Of a stretch of DNA of 64,000 nucleotides, positions 23,790 to 32,928 are shown one piece after another; position 1 is the stretch's first letter; every line of letters begins with the position of its first letter. The notes under the pieces were generated by a model, which saw only the letters and a list, made by a program, of their open reading frames with translations, had not been told where the DNA came from and made no database searches. This stretch comes from an uncultured Clostridium sp. GTDB taxonomy: Bacteria > Bacillota > Clostridia > UBA1212 > UBA1255. The stretch is taken from the NCBI GenBank assembly GCA_900543695.1, contig UQSG01000012.1, forward strand, positions 1-64,000. The letters are read 5' to 3'. A program made the position numbers and the translations under genes.

Positions 23790-23818
23790 TTGTGCGGAAA
23801 TGCGGAATATGGTATGAT
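23790..23818 (+). promoter_or_regulatory. Promoter for the ylbF-mutS-miaB-asnA operon
   Basis: TTGTGC (23790-23795), 17 bases, TATGAT (23813-23818), 71 bases before the ylbF-like start. Confidence 0.5.
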
Positions 23819-23889
23819 AAAAGGCGTGCCAAGACATACTATGCTTGATGAATTAGACACGGATTTTCACAGAAAGGCAGGGAAATTCA

Positions 23890-24267
23890 ATGGATTATGT
23901 AGAAGCCGCTTCGGCGCTGGGAGAGGCGATCAAGGAAAGCCCCGAATTTATCGCATGGCAGAATGCGGAGCTCGCACTCCTGCAGGATGAAAAGGGGCAG
24001 GATCTGATCAATGATTTTAAAGATCTTCAGAGAAAGATCGTAAACGGCTCGCGAGACAATATGGATAAGGACGAGCTGGAGAAAATTCGCGATACTCTGA
24101 TGGACAAGCAGAAAGAGCTGAACGAATATGAAATTACCAAGAATTACTTCGACGGCAAAAAAGGCTTCGAAGACATGATGCGTACGATCAATGATATCAT
24201 ACAGCATTTTATCACGGGAGACAGCGGATGCGGCGGAAGCTGCGCCACCTGCGGCGGCTGCCACTGA
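23890..24267 (+). CDS. YlbF family protein with Cys-rich tail
   Basis: A 125-residue helical protein (ALGEAIKESPEFIAWQNAE, DLINDFKDLQRKI, MDKQKELNEYEITKNYF) of the YlbF/YmcA family. In B. subtilis YlbF, YmcA and YaaT form a complex that influences RNase Y and development and can carry Fe-S clusters. The C-terminus ends GCGGSCATCGGCH, with four Cys in a short Gly-rich tail, suited to metal or Fe-S binding. AGGCAGGG precedes the ATG. It lies 33 bases before mutS, so they are likely co-transcribed. Confidence 0.8.
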   Translation: MDYVEAASALGEAIKESPEFIAWQNAELALLQDEKGQDLINDFKDLQRKIVNGSRDNMDKDELEKIRDTLMDKQKELNEYEITKNYFDGKKGFEDMMRTINDIIQHFITGDSGCGGSCATCGGCH

Positions 24268-24300
24268 TCTTTTACGCGCGAAACGGAAGGAGATTATCGT

Positions 24301-26964
24301 GTGGCGGAACTGACCCCTATGATGAAGCAATTTCTTGAGATAAAGGAGCGGTGCAAGGACTGCATCCTTTTCTTTCGTCTCGGGGACTTTTACGAAATGT
24401 TTTTTGAGGATGCCGAAATCGCATCCAGAGAATTGGAACTCGTTTTAACGGGGAAGGACTGCGGGCTGGCGGAACGAGCGCCGATGTGCGGCGTGCCGTA
24501 TCACGCCGCCCTTTCTTATATCGGCCGCCTGGTCTCGAAGGGCTATAAGGTCGCCGTCTGCGAGCAGCTGGAGGACCCGGCGCTGGCAAAAGGAATCGTG
24601 AAGCGCGACATTGTCCGCATCTACACGCCCGGCACCGTCACGGACGAGCAGATGCTTTCCCAGAAGAGCAATAACTATCTTGCGGCGGTTTATGAATTCC
24701 GGAGCATGTACGGTCTTGCAGCTGCGGATATCACAACGGGCGAGCTTTATCTGACCTCTCTGACGGTAGGCAGCACCTATAACCATCTGGCGAACGAGAT
24801 CGCCAGGTTCGCGCCCTCTGAAATTATCGTAAATAAAGGAGCCGCCTGCGCGGAGCGCCTGCGGAATTTTACCCGGAACCTTGGAAACGCATACATAACG
24901 GAGGCTCCGGAAGAGCTGTTCGGCTATGAGGCGGGAAAGGCGCATTTGTCCGACATCAAATTTACGGGCGCTCAGAAAACAAACATGCTGCAGGCTGTTC
25001 TGAAAAACGAGCTTGCCGTGCGCAGCTGCGGCGCGCTGATTTCATACATGGAAGATACGCAGAAAATGCATCTGTCCGATCAGATTACCGCCGAATACTA
25101 CACGGTAGACGAATTCCTGACGATCGACGCCGCTTCCCGGAGAAATCTGGAGATCACGGAAACGCTCAGGGATAAAAATAAAAAGGGCTCGTTGCTTTGG
25201 GTGCTGGACAAAACGGTGACGCCCATGGGCGGCCGGCTGCTCAAAAAGTGGTTGGAGCAGCCGCTGATCGACGTTGACGCGATCAACGAACGTCTGGACG
25301 CCGTAGCCGAGCTGAAGGACGCGTTCCTGCTCCGGAGCGAAATCCGGGAGCTGCTTGCGGGCGTTTACGATATGGAGCGAATCGCCGGTAAAGTTACTCT
25401 TGGCACGTGCAATGCACGCGATCTTGCTTCTCTGCGGCAGTCAGCGGGAAAAATGCCGTATATCCGCAATACGCTGGCCTCCTGCAAAGCGCCGCTGCTC
25501 CAGCGCATCCATGCGGAGACGGACGGCCTGGAGGACGTCTGGACGCTTTTAGATCAGGCTATCGAGGAGGATCCGCCGCTTGCACTGAAGGAGGGCGGAA
25601 TTATTAAAAAGGGATATCATCCCGAGGTAGACCAGTGCCGCCTGGCTTCCGTAAATGGAAAAACGTGGCTCGCAGAGCTGGAGGCCAGGGAACGCGAGGC
25701 GACGGGCATAAAAAACCTGAAGATTGGCTATAACAAGGTGTTCGGCTATTATCTTGAGGTGACGAAATCTTATCTGAATCTCGTCCCGCCTACATACATC
25801 AGAAAACAAACGCTGGCAAACAACGAACGATACATTACCGACGAATTGAAAAAGATGGAGGACACGATCCTGGGCGCGGAGGAACGCCTCACGCGTCTGG
25901 AATTTGAGGTGTTCTGCGAGGTGCGGGAATTCGTGCTCCGGCAGGCGGACCGACTGAAGGCAACCGCCGCGGCGATCGCAAAACTGGATGCCCTTGCTTC
26001 GTATGCAGAGACGGCAGACCGTGAGAATTACTGCCGTCCGGAGATCCTCGGAGAGGATTCTTCCGTGATTTCCATCCGCGACGGCAGGCATCCCGTAGTG
26101 GAAAAGATGCTTTCCTCCGGTGATTTTGTGCCGAACGACGCGCTGCTCGACTGCGGAGAGAATCTGCTTCTCGTAATTACCGGACCGAACATGGCCGGAA
26201 AATCGACCTATATGCGGCAGGTCGCGCTGATGATCCTGATGGCACAGGCCGGATCCTTTATTCCCGCGGCGGAAGCGCAGATTTCGGTAGTGGACAAGCT
26301 TTTCACCAGAGTCGGCGCGTCCGACGATCTGGCGTCGGGGCAGAGCACGTTTATGGTGGAAATGAGCGAGGTGGCGAACATTCTTTCCAACGCAACCGCC
26401 AGAAGCTTTCTGATCCTTGACGAAATCGGGCGCGGAACCAGCACGTTCGACGGTCTCAGCATTGCCTGGGCGGTATTGGAATACATTGCCGGCACGCTGA
26501 AATGCCGCGCGATGTTTGCAACGCATTATCATGAGCTGACGGAGCTTGAGGGCACCGTCCCCGGCGTCAAAAATTATTGCGTGGACGTGAAAAAGAAGGG
26601 GGACGACATTGTTTTCCTCCGTAAAATGAAGCGCGGCGGCGCCGACGGGAGCTACGGAATTTCCGTGGCGGCACTTGCGGGGATCCCGAAAGTCGTAACG
26701 CTTCGAGCGCATGAAATTTTACAGGGCCTGGAGGAGCAGGATATCCGGGAGAAGGGAAGGCACGGCCGAAAAACGCGGCAGAAGGCTGGAGGCGCGGCTT
26801 CAGAGGAATACGGGCAGCTTGATCTGCTTTCCTTTACGGCGAATTCCGTCATGCAGGACGAGATCGTCAGCGAGCTGAAGGATCTGGATGTGCATTCTCT
26901 GACGCCCATCGAGGCGATGAATATTTTGTACCGGCTTCACCAGAAGGCCGAAAAAAGAATCTGA
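24301..26964 (+). CDS. mutS: DNA mismatch repair protein MutS
   Basis: An 887-residue protein of usual MutS length. The mismatch-binding N-terminal domain has FFRLGDFYEMFFEDA, with the Phe-x-Glu wedge; the ATPase has Walker A GPNMAGKSTYMRQ near residue 630, FMVEMSEVANIL, Walker B LILDEIGRGTSTFDG and ATHYHELTEL. It detects mismatches after replication and recruits MutL, which is not in the window. It starts at GTG behind GGAAGGAG. Confidence 0.97.
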   Translation: MAELTPMMKQFLEIKERCKDCILFFRLGDFYEMFFEDAEIASRELELVLTGKDCGLAERAPMCGVPYHAALSYIGRLVSKGYKVAVCEQLEDPALAKGIVKRDIVRIYTPGTVTDEQMLSQKSNNYLAAVYEFRSMYGLAAADITTGELYLTSLTVGSTYNHLANEIARFAPSEIIVNKGAACAERLRNFTRNLGNAYITEAPEELFGYEAGKAHLSDIKFTGAQKTNMLQAVLKNELAVRSCGALISYMEDTQKMHLSDQITAEYYTVDEFLTIDAASRRNLEITETLRDKNKKGSLLWVLDKTVTPMGGRLLKKWLEQPLIDVDAINERLDAVAELKDAFLLRSEIRELLAGVYDMERIAGKVTLGTCNARDLASLRQSAGKMPYIRNTLASCKAPLLQRIHAETDGLEDVWTLLDQAIEEDPPLALKEGGIIKKGYHPEVDQCRLASVNGKTWLAELEAREREATGIKNLKIGYNKVFGYYLEVTKSYLNLVPPTYIRKQTLANNERYITDELKKMEDTILGAEERLTRLEFEVFCEVREFVLRQADRLKATAAAIAKLDALASYAETADRENYCRPEILGEDSSVISIRDGRHPVVEKMLSSGDFVPNDALLDCGENLLLVITGPNMAGKSTYMRQVALMILMAQAGSFIPAAEAQISVVDKLFTRVGASDDLASGQSTFMVEMSEVANILSNATARSFLILDEIGRGTSTFDGLSIAWAVLEYIAGTLKCRAMFATHYHELTELEGTVPGVKNYCVDVKKKGDDIVFLRKMKRGGADGSYGISVAALAGIPKVVTLRAHEILQGLEEQDIREKGRHGRKTRQKAGGAASEEYGQLDLLSFTANSVMQDEIVSELKDLDVHSLTPIEAMNILYRLHQKAEKRI

Positions 26965-26980
26965 CGGAAGGATAAATCGG

Positions 26981-28453
26981 ATGGCGACGAGAATTGTCTC
27001 GCAAGAGGAACGAGAAAAACAGAATTATTACATGCAGTGCGTGCGTGATTTCAATTCCGGCCGGGGCGGCCGTCCTGCTGCCTGCATTAAAACGTTTGGC
27101 TGCCAGATGAACGAGCACGATTCCGAAAAGCTTGCCGGCATGCTGGAACGGATGGGGTATGAGCTGGTTCCCGACGAGACGGCGGGCAAATACGAAGGAC
27201 GTTTCTGTGATCTGATTCTTTTCAACACCTGCTGCATCCGGGAAAATGCAGAGGAAAAGGTATTCGGGCACATCGGCGCTTTGAAGGGCGCAAAACGGGC
27301 AAAGCCGGAGCTGCTTACCGCCGTATGCGGCTGCATGACCGAACAGCCGCACGTTGTCGAGGAAATTAAGCGGAAATATCAGAATGTGGATATCATATTC
27401 GGCACGCATAATCTTCACCGCCTTCCGGAATTTCTCTACAGTGCGCTGATCGATGGACGGCGCGTGTGCGAGCTTTCTCATACAGAAGGGGAGGTTGCGG
27501 AAGGTCTGCCGGTAAAACGCGCCAGCAACTGGAAGGCCTGGGTGACGATTATGTACGGCTGCAATAATTTCTGTACATACTGTATCGTACCGTACGTGCG
27601 CGGACGGGAGCGCAGCAGACGCAGGAACGATATTTTGCAAGAAATCGATGCGCTGGCGGCCGGCGGCGTGCGCGAGATTACGCTGCTTGGACAAAACGTC
27701 AATTCCTACGGCAAGGATCTTGACGAACCAGAGCGGCATGAAAGCTTCGCGGCGCTGCTTTCCGCTGTCTGTGAGCGCACGGCGGGCAGCAGCCTGCGGA
27801 GGATCCGCTTTATGACGTCTCATCCGAAGGATCTTTCGGAGGAACTGATTGAGGTCATGGCCAAATATCCGTCCGTCTGCAATCAGCTGCATCTGCCGGT
27901 GCAGTCCGGCAGTACGGAGATTCTCCGAAGAATGAACCGGCGCTATACCAGAGAGCAATATATTTCGCTGGTGGAAAAAATCCGCTCCAGGATTCCGGAA
28001 ATTACGCTCTCTACGGACCTGATCACGGGCTTCCCGGGAGAGACGGAGGAGGATTTTCGGGAAACGCTGGAACTCGTGCGAATGCTCCGCTTTGATATGG
28101 CATATACATTTATTTATTCTCCCCGCGTGGGAACGCCGGCGGCCGCCGATCCGGATCAGGTGGCGGAAGAGCTGGTGAAGGACCGCTTCGGGAGGCTTCT
28201 GGAGCTGCAGAATACGATCAGCCGCGAGAAAAACGAAGCGTGTACGGGGAAAACGTTCGAGGTGCTCTGCGAGGGCGTCAGCCGTACGAATCCCGCGCGC
28301 CTTACCGGAAGGACCGAGGGAAACAAAATCGTGAATTTTACGGCGGACGGCGTTTGCGCCGCCGATGCCGAGGGAAAGTTTGCAAAAGTATATATTGACG
28401 CCGCGCAGACCTGGTCTTTAGAGGGGCGCGCGCTGGAATGGGAGGAATCGTAA
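26981..28453 (+). CDS. miaB: tRNA-2-methylthio-N6-dimethylallyladenosine synthase MiaB
   Basis: A 490-residue radical SAM methylthiotransferase. The N-terminal UPF0004 domain has Cys in TFGCQMNEHDSEK, FNTCCIRENAEEK and VCGCMTEQP, which hold an auxiliary cluster. The radical SAM Cys set is YGCNNFCTYCIVPYVRGRE near residue 190, and a TRAM domain ends the protein. It thiomethylates i6A37 of tRNAs. MiaB is commonly next to mutS in Bacillota. GGAAGGA precedes the ATG by a suitable distance. Confidence 0.96.
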   Translation: MATRIVSQEEREKQNYYMQCVRDFNSGRGGRPAACIKTFGCQMNEHDSEKLAGMLERMGYELVPDETAGKYEGRFCDLILFNTCCIRENAEEKVFGHIGALKGAKRAKPELLTAVCGCMTEQPHVVEEIKRKYQNVDIIFGTHNLHRLPEFLYSALIDGRRVCELSHTEGEVAEGLPVKRASNWKAWVTIMYGCNNFCTYCIVPYVRGRERSRRRNDILQEIDALAAGGVREITLLGQNVNSYGKDLDEPERHESFAALLSAVCERTAGSSLRRIRFMTSHPKDLSEELIEVMAKYPSVCNQLHLPVQSGSTEILRRMNRRYTREQYISLVEKIRSRIPEITLSTDLITGFPGETEEDFRETLELVRMLRFDMAYTFIYSPRVGTPAAADPDQVAEELVKDRFGRLLELQNTISREKNEACTGKTFEVLCEGVSRTNPARLTGRTEGNKIVNFTADGVCAADAEGKFAKVYIDAAQTWSLEGRALEWEES

Positions 28454-29452
28454 ATGTACCGGTCGGTTTTGGATTTTAAAGAGACGCAGATCGCGATTAA
28501 ACAGGTAAAAGACTATTTTCAGAAGGAATTGGCGGAGGCGCTGAATCTGATGCGCGTAACGGCGCCTTTAATGGTAACTAGGGATTCGGGCCTGAACGAC
28601 TGCCTGAACGGGACGGAACGTCCGGTACAATTCGATCTGCTTGAGACGAAGCAGGAGGTGCAGATCGTGCAGTCTCTGGCCAAGTGGAAGCGCTTTGCGC
28701 TGGGCAAGTACGGCTTCGGCCCGGGAGAAGGCCTTTATACGGATATGAATGCCGTGCGGCGCGATGAAATGACGGACGCGCTGCATTCCATCTATGTAGA
28801 TCAGTGGGATTGGGAGCTGGTAATCAGGAAAGAAGAACGAAATATTGAGATGCTGAAGCGCACAGTGCGTAAAATTTATGCTGTCCTCAAAAAGACGGAG
28901 GCGCATATCCGCGCGCTATATCCCGATCTGGCCGAAGGCATGAACGGCTTTTGCCTCCCGGAGGAAATCGTTTTTATTACGTCGCAGGAGCTGGAGGATT
29001 TATATCCCGATCAAACGCCGAAGGAGAGAGAGTCGCTTTACGCGCGCGCCCACGGTGCGTTTTGCCTGATGCAGATCGGCGGAAGGCTCCGTTCGGGAAT
29101 GCCGCATGACGGACGCTCTCCGGATTATGATGACTGGAATCTGAATTGCGACATTTTACTGTATTATCCGGTTCTGGATCTTTCGTTTGAAATTTCGAGC
29201 ATGGGAATCCGTGTGGACGAGGCTTCTCTTGCGGCGCAGCTTGCGGAAGCCGGCTGTGAGGATCGGAGGGAGCTTCCGTTTCACAAAGCGATTTTAGAAG
29301 GAAAACTGCCCTATACCATTGGGGGAGGCATCGGGCAGTCAAGACTTTGCATGTATTTTCTTGATAAGAAGCATATTGGGGAGGTTCAGGTTTCCGTCTG
29401 GCCTGCCGAGGAGGAAGAACGGCTCCGTGGAGAGGGCTGTTACCTCCTGTAA
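28454..29452 (+). CDS. asnA: Aspartate-ammonia ligase (asparagine synthetase A)
   Basis: A 332-residue class-II aminoacyl-tRNA-synthetase-like enzyme that makes asparagine from aspartate, ammonia and ATP. Diagnostic stretches are LDFKETQIAIKQVKDYFQ, LNLMRVTAPLMV, SGLNDCLNGTERPVQFD, YTDMNAVRRDE, YVDQWDWE and IGGGIGQSRLCMYFL. The length is normal for AsnA. Its ATG directly follows the miaB stop codon, so translation is coupled. The 3' end overlaps the convergent amidase gene by 13 bases. Confidence 0.95.
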   Translation: MYRSVLDFKETQIAIKQVKDYFQKELAEALNLMRVTAPLMVTRDSGLNDCLNGTERPVQFDLLETKQEVQIVQSLAKWKRFALGKYGFGPGEGLYTDMNAVRRDEMTDALHSIYVDQWDWELVIRKEERNIEMLKRTVRKIYAVLKKTEAHIRALYPDLAEGMNGFCLPEEIVFITSQELEDLYPDQTPKERESLYARAHGAFCLMQIGGRLRSGMPHDGRSPDYDDWNLNCDILLYYPVLDLSFEISSMGIRVDEASLAAQLAEAGCEDRRELPFHKAILEGKLPYTIGGGIGQSRLCMYFLDKKHIGEVQVSVWPAEEEERLRGEGCYLL

Positions 29453-30783
29453 TTTCTTTGCTGGCGCCCGCGGCTCGTTCGATTTTTATTATTTTTGTAT
29501 TTGCGGGTATTGGATTTTTTTCGCCTTCTCCGAACGACGAGAATGCGGATAATGATTGCGGTTAGAAGAGCGGCGAGAATTCCGCCCACGATGGCGGCAA
29601 TGAGGGGAAAGGTGTCGTTTTGGCCTTCCTGCGGATTGCTTTGGGCGGATTCCTGCGGTGAGCCCGGCTCTGTTCCGGTACCCGAGGGACTTTCCTGCCC
29701 GCCTGCGGAGCCTGTCGGCTCTGTGTTAGGCGTTGGCGTGGCAGGCTCCGGTTCCGGAGTAATCGGCGCGGCTCCGCTGTCTTCCACCGTAATGCGGATG
29801 TAGTTTTCGCTTGTCATGGGCAGATAGGTGCCGTCCGTTCCTTTCACCGCCGTGATGTTGGCTTTGCCCTCGCCTACGATCACAAGCTGATCTCCTACCA
29901 CCTGCAGTACATTTTTGTCGTTGCTTTCAAAACGCATTTCACCGTTTCCGCTGCCGCCGGATGCGCGCATTGTAATGGGCTCGTCTCCTACCGTGAGCTG
30001 CGTGGGCAAATCTGCGATTACGACAGGCGCCTGTTCCTGCAGCGTTATTTTCGTGCCGCTGCCTTTGGACAAGCCGTAATGTTCCGCGATAGAGGCGGCG
30101 GTCGCCTCCGCTAATGCTTTGAGGTTCGCGTCTTTGGATAAAAACGTAAGATCGGCCTTGTTGGAAAGATATCCGTGCTCTATAATCATCGACGGGATAT
30201 TTTCCTGCACGCAGAACCGGATGATGCCGTAGTAGTCGGCCTGCTGACCGTTCGGATAATCATAATAGTCATCATGGGAGAGAAGACTCGTCTTGACGCC
30301 TATTTTTTTCATTCCAAGCCCTTCAAATTCCGACAGGATTTTTTCGGCGATCGCCGAGGCTTCCTCGGCCAGCTCCGGCCTGTAGTTTCCGGCGGGAACA
30401 AAAATTTCGCTTCCTCCGAAATAATCGGCGCCTTCCAGCGCGTTCATATGGAGCGAAACCATAAGATCCGCGTTCAAATCCGCAGCGGCCTTCGCCCGGG
30501 ATAAAATCGAAAGCTTCGTATCTTCGTACCTTGTCATGTAGACCTTCACGCCGCCGTATTCACCCAGCGCGTCCCAGAGATAACGAGTTACCTTCAGATT
30601 TAAATTTTTTTCGTAATAGGTGGTGCCGTTTAACGTTCCCTGCGTGCCGTTGTCGTTCCCTCCGTGCCCGGCATCCAGTACGATGACCGTTTCCTCCGCC
30701 GCGCCGGACGGGATCGTCAGGGCGGCCAGCAGAAACAAAACTGTTATGACCGATAAAAACTTTTTCCTGATTGCTCCTGTCAT
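29440..30783 (-). CDS. N-acetylmuramoyl-L-alanine amidase, membrane-anchored
   Basis: The ATG at 30783 has AAAGG nine bases upstream; earlier in-frame ATGs would add a non-signal leader. The ~447-residue protein has a signal peptide (FLSVITVLFLLAALTIPSGA) and an Amidase_3 zinc domain (VLDAGHGGNDNGTQG, YEKNLNL, VSLHMNA, catalytic Glu in IIEHGYLSN). A BIG-like beta domain (TQLTVGDEPITMRASGGSG) follows, then a Pro/Glu/Thr spacer, a C-terminal membrane helix and a strongly basic tail (VRRRRKKS). It cleaves the amide bond between muramic acid and the stem peptide outside the membrane. Confidence 0.88.
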   Translation of the reverse strand: MTGAIRKKFLSVITVLFLLAALTIPSGAAEETVIVLDAGHGGNDNGTQGTLNGTTYYEKNLNLKVTRYLWDALGEYGGVKVYMTRYEDTKLSILSRAKAAADLNADLMVSLHMNALEGADYFGGSEIFVPAGNYRPELAEEASAIAEKILSEFEGLGMKKIGVKTSLLSHDDYYDYPNGQQADYYGIIRFCVQENIPSMIIEHGYLSNKADLTFLSKDANLKALAEATAASIAEHYGLSKGSGTKITLQEQAPVVIADLPTQLTVGDEPITMRASGGSGNGEMRFESNDKNVLQVVGDQLVIVGEGKANITAVKGTDGTYLPMTSENYIRITVEDSGAAPITPEPEPATPTPNTEPTGSAGGQESPSGTGTEPGSPQESAQSNPQEGQNDTFPLIAAIVGGILAALLTAIIIRILVVRRRRKKSNTRKYKNNKNRTSRGRQQRNYRR

Positions 30784-30963
30784 GTTCCTCATCCTTTGTA
30801 ATTTAAAAGATCTTTTGTTATAAAGCGTGTCTAGCATACCACAAAACAATGCGTCCCTCAATAAGAAATGCGTTTAAATTTTGTATGCAAATTGTATTGT
30901 TTTTTTGACCGTCTCAATGCGAGAAAAATCGTTAAAATTCCGGACAAATCGACGAGATTCGGC

Positions 30964-30995
30964 AGCTCCGGCGACAGAGCGCAAAAGCCGGAGCT
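30964..30995. repeat. Hairpin between the immunity lipoprotein and amidase genes
   Basis: AGCTCCGGC and GCCGGAGCT are perfect 9-bp arms, extendable past one mismatch. No T run follows on either strand, so termination is uncertain. Confidence 0.4.
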
Positions 30996-31010
30996 ACCGG
31001 TATGGAGCTT

Positions 31011-31454
31011 TTACTCCTCAAGCCAAGCTTTAATAACGCTTCCTTCCTTCCCATCCATTGCAACATATAAGCACCCACAATCAACCAAATGATCAATATC
31101 CTTATTCCGTTGATCTATTGAATATTCGAAACGCCACACGTTATCCTCCGTGGAATGAACAATAGAAATCAATGTATATTCAGATAATTTCCCTTTTTCA
31201 TGAAGTTTTTCTATTATGGTTGTAGCGACCTCTATTGCAATCTGGGTTGTCTCAATTGGTTTTATTTCTTCCAAAACATCTTCACGCAAATCAATAGGAA
31301 ACTGAATTTGATCCCACTCTATACCACACCAGTCTATTTCAGTAATATAAACGTCCTCCATAATATCATCCACATTTAGTTTGCTGCTGTTTGAAACATT
31401 ACTGCAACCCACAAGAAAAAATAATAAGAGCATCAAAGGCAGTATTTTTTTCAT
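31011..31454 (-). CDS. Putative immunity lipoprotein, NTF2-like
   Basis: A 147-residue protein with a lipoprotein signal (ILPLMLLLFFLVGCS). The mature part contains IETTQIAIEVATTIIEKL, NVWRFEYSID and CLYVAMDGKEGSVIKAWLEE. This is the same order of helix, aromatic strand and G-x-V-I/L-x-x-W end as the lipoprotein at 4330-4722, which suggests an NTF2-fold immunity domain. Its ATG overlaps the stop of an upstream open frame on the same strand by 4 bases, a coupling typical of toxin-immunity pairs. Confidence 0.55.
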   Translation of the reverse strand: MKKILPLMLLLFFLVGCSNVSNSSKLNVDDIMEDVYITEIDWCGIEWDQIQFPIDLREDVLEEIKPIETTQIAIEVATTIIEKLHEKGKLSEYTLISIVHSTEDNVWRFEYSIDQRNKDIDHLVDCGCLYVAMDGKEGSVIKAWLEE

Positions 31455-31708
31455 CGTGTCTCCCTTCTGTCAAGGTGTTGGCCAAGCCATATGCGCACAA
31501 TCGAATGCGCACGTTCCGTTTTTCCGCGTTTCTGTGTCGGCTGATCCTGACTGTCGTATGAAAAAATCAGCGTCGCATTATTCTTGATCAAATGAATAAA
31601 GGACAGCCGGCCGTTATGCGCTTCATCATATTCGATCCAAATGCAATCACGCGCAGAAAACGCTTTTTTGTTTGTTTCCTCATTTCTGGCATTCTTTAAA
31701 ATACAAAA
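31451..31708 (-). pseudogene. Toxin-tail relic coupled to the immunity lipoprotein
   Basis: On the minus strand, 85 codons run from an upstream stop to the ATGA overlap with the lipoprotein gene, including DCIWIEYDEAHNGRLSFIHL, SYDSQDQPTQKRGKTERAHS and VRIWLGQHL. There is no start codon, promoter or N-terminal domain. I do not recognise the family. Overlap with an immunity-type gene supports a toxin tip whose carrier has been lost. Confidence 0.45.
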
Positions 31709-32083
31709 TCATTATACAATTTTGGTAAATTATATCGAAAATTATATGTTGATATAATTATATTGTCAATATATCAGGTAAATATTTACTCTTATGGTTG
31801 TAGCGACGTTTCTCCCAGCGACAGATGATACTGGCGGTTCGTTTTGAACTTGATGGCGGCTTTTGCAGCAAGGAAATTCTCGGCATATTGAATAAGGGAT
31901 ATACGAAAGCGTATATCTTGCGTTATTACTGTGCAGAATGTAGTTTTTTTAAAGAAAAAATTTGTATACGGTCTGAAACCTGACAGTAGTTGTCAGGTTT
32001 AACATTGATAATAGAGTTGCAGCTGTAAAAGATTAGGACGCTAATCGAAAACAAAAATTTCTAAAAGAAAGAAGGAAAATAAA
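31709..32083. other. AT-rich upstream region of the DUF1906-BIG2 module
   Basis: No convincing gene. It holds a perfect hairpin at 31976-32000 (AAACCTGACA and TGTCAGGTTT around GTAGT), about 85 bases before the first gene, without a T run. A structured leader or regulator site is possible. AAGAAGGAAAA just before 32084 is the ribosome binding site. Confidence 0.45.
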
Positions 32084-32902
32084 ATGGCATGTAAAGGTAC
32101 TAAACACGCGAAAGCTACGGCTGAAGCAACACAGGCGACTGCCGCCACTGTTCAGGCGGAGGTAAAAACAACAGAGGTGCAGGCTCCCGTGAGCAGACTT
32201 TTGTTTGGTGTGGATTCTAAAATCCAAGCCAATGATATTCTGCAAAACAACATTTCTGAATTTGAATGGGTAGTTCGCAATAAGGTATATCCTAACTTTT
32301 GGGGACGAAATCTTGTGGGCGAAAACGCTCTTACAAAGGATGAAATCGCATTTATTCATTCAAAGGGTTGTAAGATAGCTGCTATCTATACAGATTCCGG
32401 AGAAAAGAAGACCGAAGAACAGGGTAAAATTGTTGTAAAGAAAATCGATGTTGTAGCTCTTGAACTCGGTATTCCTAAGGGAACGGCAGTGTTCCTCGAA
32501 GTAGTAAACGGCGAAGATATTAGCCGTGATTATATGAAGGGCTTTGCAGCAGATCTCGAAGAAAAGGGCTTTGTTCCAGGATTTAAGGCTAATACCGATG
32601 CTAAGTTCGGCTTTGACCGTGAGTTCAGCCGTGGTTTGCAGACTGATCGTGAGATTTTTAAAAAGTGTCTTGTATGGGCAATTTCCCCCAGTCTCGCAGA
32701 ATATGACCGTGTAACCACCACTCACCTTATTCATCCGGATAATTGGATGCCTTATGCACCCTCCGGTATTACCCGTAACGATATTGCCGTATGGCAGTAT
32801 GGAGTTAACTGTCATCCTATCAATGACGATGCGGGTATTGAAATCACCTTCAATGTGAACCTTGTAAGAGATAGAAAAGTTATCATTGACAAAATGTTTT
32901 AA
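32084..32902 (+). CDS. DUF1906-type glycoside-hydrolase-like protein (module A, gene 1)
   Basis: A 272-residue protein without signal peptide. An Ala/Thr-rich leader (about 1-45) precedes a TIM-barrel-like domain that resembles the Rv2525c/DUF1906 and GH25-like folds: RLLFGVDSKIQANDILQNN, WVVRNKVYPNFWGRNLVGEN, FIHSKGCKIAAIYTDSG, GIPKGTAVFLEV, FKANTDAKFGFDREFSRG and IAVWQYGVNCHPI. It is a close paralogue of 54472-55278. These proteins are thought to bind or cut cell-wall glycans, though catalytic activity is unproven. The gene precedes a BIG2 effector by 26 bases, exactly as its paralogue precedes the BIG2-RHS toxin. Confidence 0.7.
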   Translation: MACKGTKHAKATAEATQATAATVQAEVKTTEVQAPVSRLLFGVDSKIQANDILQNNISEFEWVVRNKVYPNFWGRNLVGENALTKDEIAFIHSKGCKIAAIYTDSGEKKTEEQGKIVVKKIDVVALELGIPKGTAVFLEVVNGEDISRDYMKGFAADLEEKGFVPGFKANTDAKFGFDREFSRGLQTDREIFKKCLVWAISPSLAEYDRVTTTHLIHPDNWMPYAPSGITRNDIAVWQYGVNCHPINDDAGIEITFNVNLVRDRKVIIDKMF

Positions 32903-32928
32903 ATTAAGTATGATAAGGAGGAAAAATA

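Noticed and set aside
25549..26712. Minus-strand open frame of 387 codons opposite mutS
   Set aside because: Antisense to the MutS core and ATPase domain, without recognisable features.
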